Shown piece by piece: positions 62,959 to 64,000 of a stretch of 64,000 nucleotides of DNA. The position numbers and the translations under genes were made by a program. Numbering within the stretch: the first letter of the stretch is position 1; every line of letters begins with the position of its first letter. The notes beneath the pieces are model-generated. The model was not told the DNA's origin. It saw only the letters and a program-made list of their open reading frames with translations, and searched no databases. The DNA comes from Kordiimonas lipolytica (GTDB taxonomy: Bacteria; Pseudomonadota; Alphaproteobacteria; Sphingomonadales; Kordiimonadaceae), in assembly GCF_001550065.1 (NCBI RefSeq), contig NZ_LRUB01000017.1, positions 186,001 through 250,000 of the forward strand, in the 5' to 3' direction.

Positions 62959-63723
62959 TTAGTTTCCTGTTCGAAGCGGCACAGCGATTACCCCAGGCAT
63001 GGTCAGGTGGCTCTGCATGTCACCGTCCCTTATCATATCCTTGATAGCCTTTGTCAGGGCGGGGATCTTGTCTGCGTGGCGGGGCTGTAGCAGGTGATAG
63101 AAGGGTTCTGTGGCCCAACGGGTGCTGGTCAGTTTGTCTGCGTCTTCGCCAAAGGCAGCTATGACGTTGGGTTCATGGGCACTGCTGGTGGCGTAAACCT
63201 GGATGCGGCCATGCTCCAGAAGGGCTTTCACCTGGCTGCCACCAGTGATGGCGAAGGGCTTGCCACCCATGAGCGGAATATGGGTTTCAATCCAGCGGAA
63301 TCCCGCCCGGTAGCCCACGGTAAGCCCCTTGAGGTCTGCGGGATTACCAGAAAAGCCACTTTTCTTCAGCCAGATCAGGCGCGCCTCAAGGCCAAAAATG
63401 GCCTGCTGTACAATCTGCTGCTCAAGCCCGCGTGTGGTTATATATTCCGATGGCCGAAACCAGTCGCCGTCCAGCTCACCGTTTGCCATCAGTTGCTCGA
63501 TCCGCTTTGGCGACATGGCGATGGAGTTGGCGCACAGGCCGGCGCGGCTATAAAGGTCGGTCATGAGCTTTTCGAAAGCTGCATAATGGGCGCCGAGTGT
63601 CTCATCGGCACCCAATTTCAGGCAGAGTGGGCTGCTTGGAGAAGGCGTGGATTTTTCAGGTTGGGCAAATGCTGCACCCCCAAACACCAAACCGGCAAGC
63701 AGGCAATGCAGCATCTGTTTCAT
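62959..63723 (-). CDS. Periplasmic solute-binding-protein-like protein, orphan
   Basis: From the ATG at 63721-63723 (GAGGAG upstream) the product is 254 aa, with a signal peptide (LHCLLAGLVFGGAAFA). The fold is of the extracellular solute-binding family 3 type (CLKLGADETLGAHYAAFEKLMTDLY, AGFRWIETHIPLMGG). There is no permease or ATPase gene nearby. It begins four bases after the stop of the LysR-type regulator gene, so they are likely an operon. It may be a sensor of an extracellular ligand. Confidence 0.75.
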   Translation of the reverse strand: MKQMLHCLLAGLVFGGAAFAQPEKSTPSPSSPLCLKLGADETLGAHYAAFEKLMTDLYSRAGLCANSIAMSPKRIEQLMANGELDGDWFRPSEYITTRGLEQQIVQQAIFGLEARLIWLKKSGFSGNPADLKGLTVGYRAGFRWIETHIPLMGGKPFAITGGSQVKALLEHGRIQVYATSSAHEPNVIAAFGEDADKLTSTRWATEPFYHLLQPRHADKIPALTKAIKDMIRDGDMQSHLTMPGVIAVPLRTGN

Positions 63724-63727
63724 GGGC

Positions 63728-64000
63728 TTACTCCTCGATTGGCGCAGCCTGGTTCCCTGTCTCTGAACGGATCCAGTCGATAAAGTCCTGAACGCGTTCA
63801 TTCTTCAGCTTATCTTCCGGGCAGACGATATAGTGCGCGAAATTGATCGGCACTGCCTCGCCAAACGGCTTAACCAGCCTTCCGGCCTTCAGGTCTTCCT
63901 CGGCAATGGCTGACCGTGCGAGCAGAACGCCGCGACCGGCAACAGCAGCCTCAATCGCTAAGGCGTGGTTGTTGAAGTGCAGCGCAGGCATGCCCTCTGG
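63728..64000 (-). CDS. LysR family transcriptional regulator, C-terminal part (starts outside the window)
   Basis: The frame is open from the window's right edge to a stop at 63728, about 90 codons. It shows LHFNNHALAIEAAVAGRGVLLARSAIAEEDLKAGRLVKPFGEAV, followed by HYIVCPEDKLKNERVQDFIDWI, which is the end of the effector-binding domain of LysR regulators of the GcvA type. The DNA-binding N-terminus lies beyond the window. It is immediately upstream of the orphan solute-binding gene. Confidence 0.88.
   Translation of the reverse strand, partial: PEGMPALHFNNHALAIEAAVAGRGVLLARSAIAEEDLKAGRLVKPFGEAVPINFAHYIVCPEDKLKNERVQDFIDWIRSETGNQAAPIEE

Noticed and set aside
1..64000. tRNA, rRNA, CRISPR arrays, transposases and prophage blocks
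   Set aside because: I looked for T-loop consensus, repeated spacers, transposase motifs and phage structural gene runs and saw none. The collar-domain genes have signal peptides and no phage context.

Overview
The window looks like the chromosome of a free-living, motile, aerobic Gram-negative alphaproteobacterium, plausibly marine and of the Kordiimonadales or a related order (inference). The reasons are moderate-to-high GC, TonB-dependent outer-membrane uptake with a TtpC-type energiser, a TipF-like degenerate EAL protein, a CheY-CheZ pair, and the block HAD hydrolase - (MaoC) - ribF ... ileS - lspA - DUF3035 lipoprotein ... mutL, an order familiar from alphaproteobacterial genomes. I found no rRNA, tRNA, CRISPR array, prophage or intact insertion sequence.

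Layout. 1-6.7 kb: the 5' part of one tonB-like gene behind two Zur-like palindromes, an NAD(P)H:quinone-type oxidoreductase, and a seven-gene minus-strand operon (DUF3450, TtpC-like proton channel, ExbB, ExbD, ExbD, TonB, TPR protein) that would power outer-membrane receptors. 6.7-7.8 kb: about 1 kb with at most one small gene. 7.8-17 kb: metabolic genes (PabB-PabC fusion, AceE-like thiamine-diphosphate E1, acyltransferase 3, MAPEG, SRPBCC, acyl-CoA dehydrogenase). 17-21.5 kb: mostly small uncharacterised genes, including a protein with a histone-H1-like lysine/alanine tail. 21.6-30.6 kb: a signalling and motility stretch (TipF-like protein, cheY, cheZ with three CheY-tether-like motifs, and two atypical receiver proteins behind an unrecognised 418-aa protein), interleaved with a HAD hydrolase, a decayed MaoC gene, ribF and a TerC-family protein. 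30.8-37.7 kb: ileS, lspA, a DUF3035 lipoprotein, two tandem paralogous 144-aa proteins, mutL. 37.7-48 kb: an accessory region with an AT-rich gene, a DUF2891 lipoprotein, a patatin-like lipase flanked by two secreted phage-tail-collar-domain proteins (one frameshifted at a G6 tract), a sulfotransferase-like protein and a large TonB-dependent receptor. 48.7-54.3 kb: rsmD, an rluB-type pseudouridine synthase, a serine hydrolase, tadA, an MscS channel and a small membrane protein. 54.3-64 kb: a D-amino-acid-transaminase-like enzyme, an MFS exporter, an alpha/beta hydrolase, an HNH nuclease, an M14 carboxypeptidase, a MipA/OmpV-like protein, a diguanylate cyclase, and a LysR regulator next to a periplasmic binding protein.

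The strongest leads for something undescribed are: (1) two paralogous receiver-like proteins (29.4-30.6 kb) that have lost most phosphotransfer residues, one with Glu at the phospho-acceptor position and the other apparently starting at an ATT codon behind a near-perfect Shine-Dalgarno; (2) CheZ with three tether-like motifs; (3) the collar-patatin-collar cluster with its homopolymer frameshift; (4) the tandem 144-aa paralogs before mutL; and (5) Zur-like operators in front of a tonB gene. All functional calls come from reading motifs by eye; no database search was possible.
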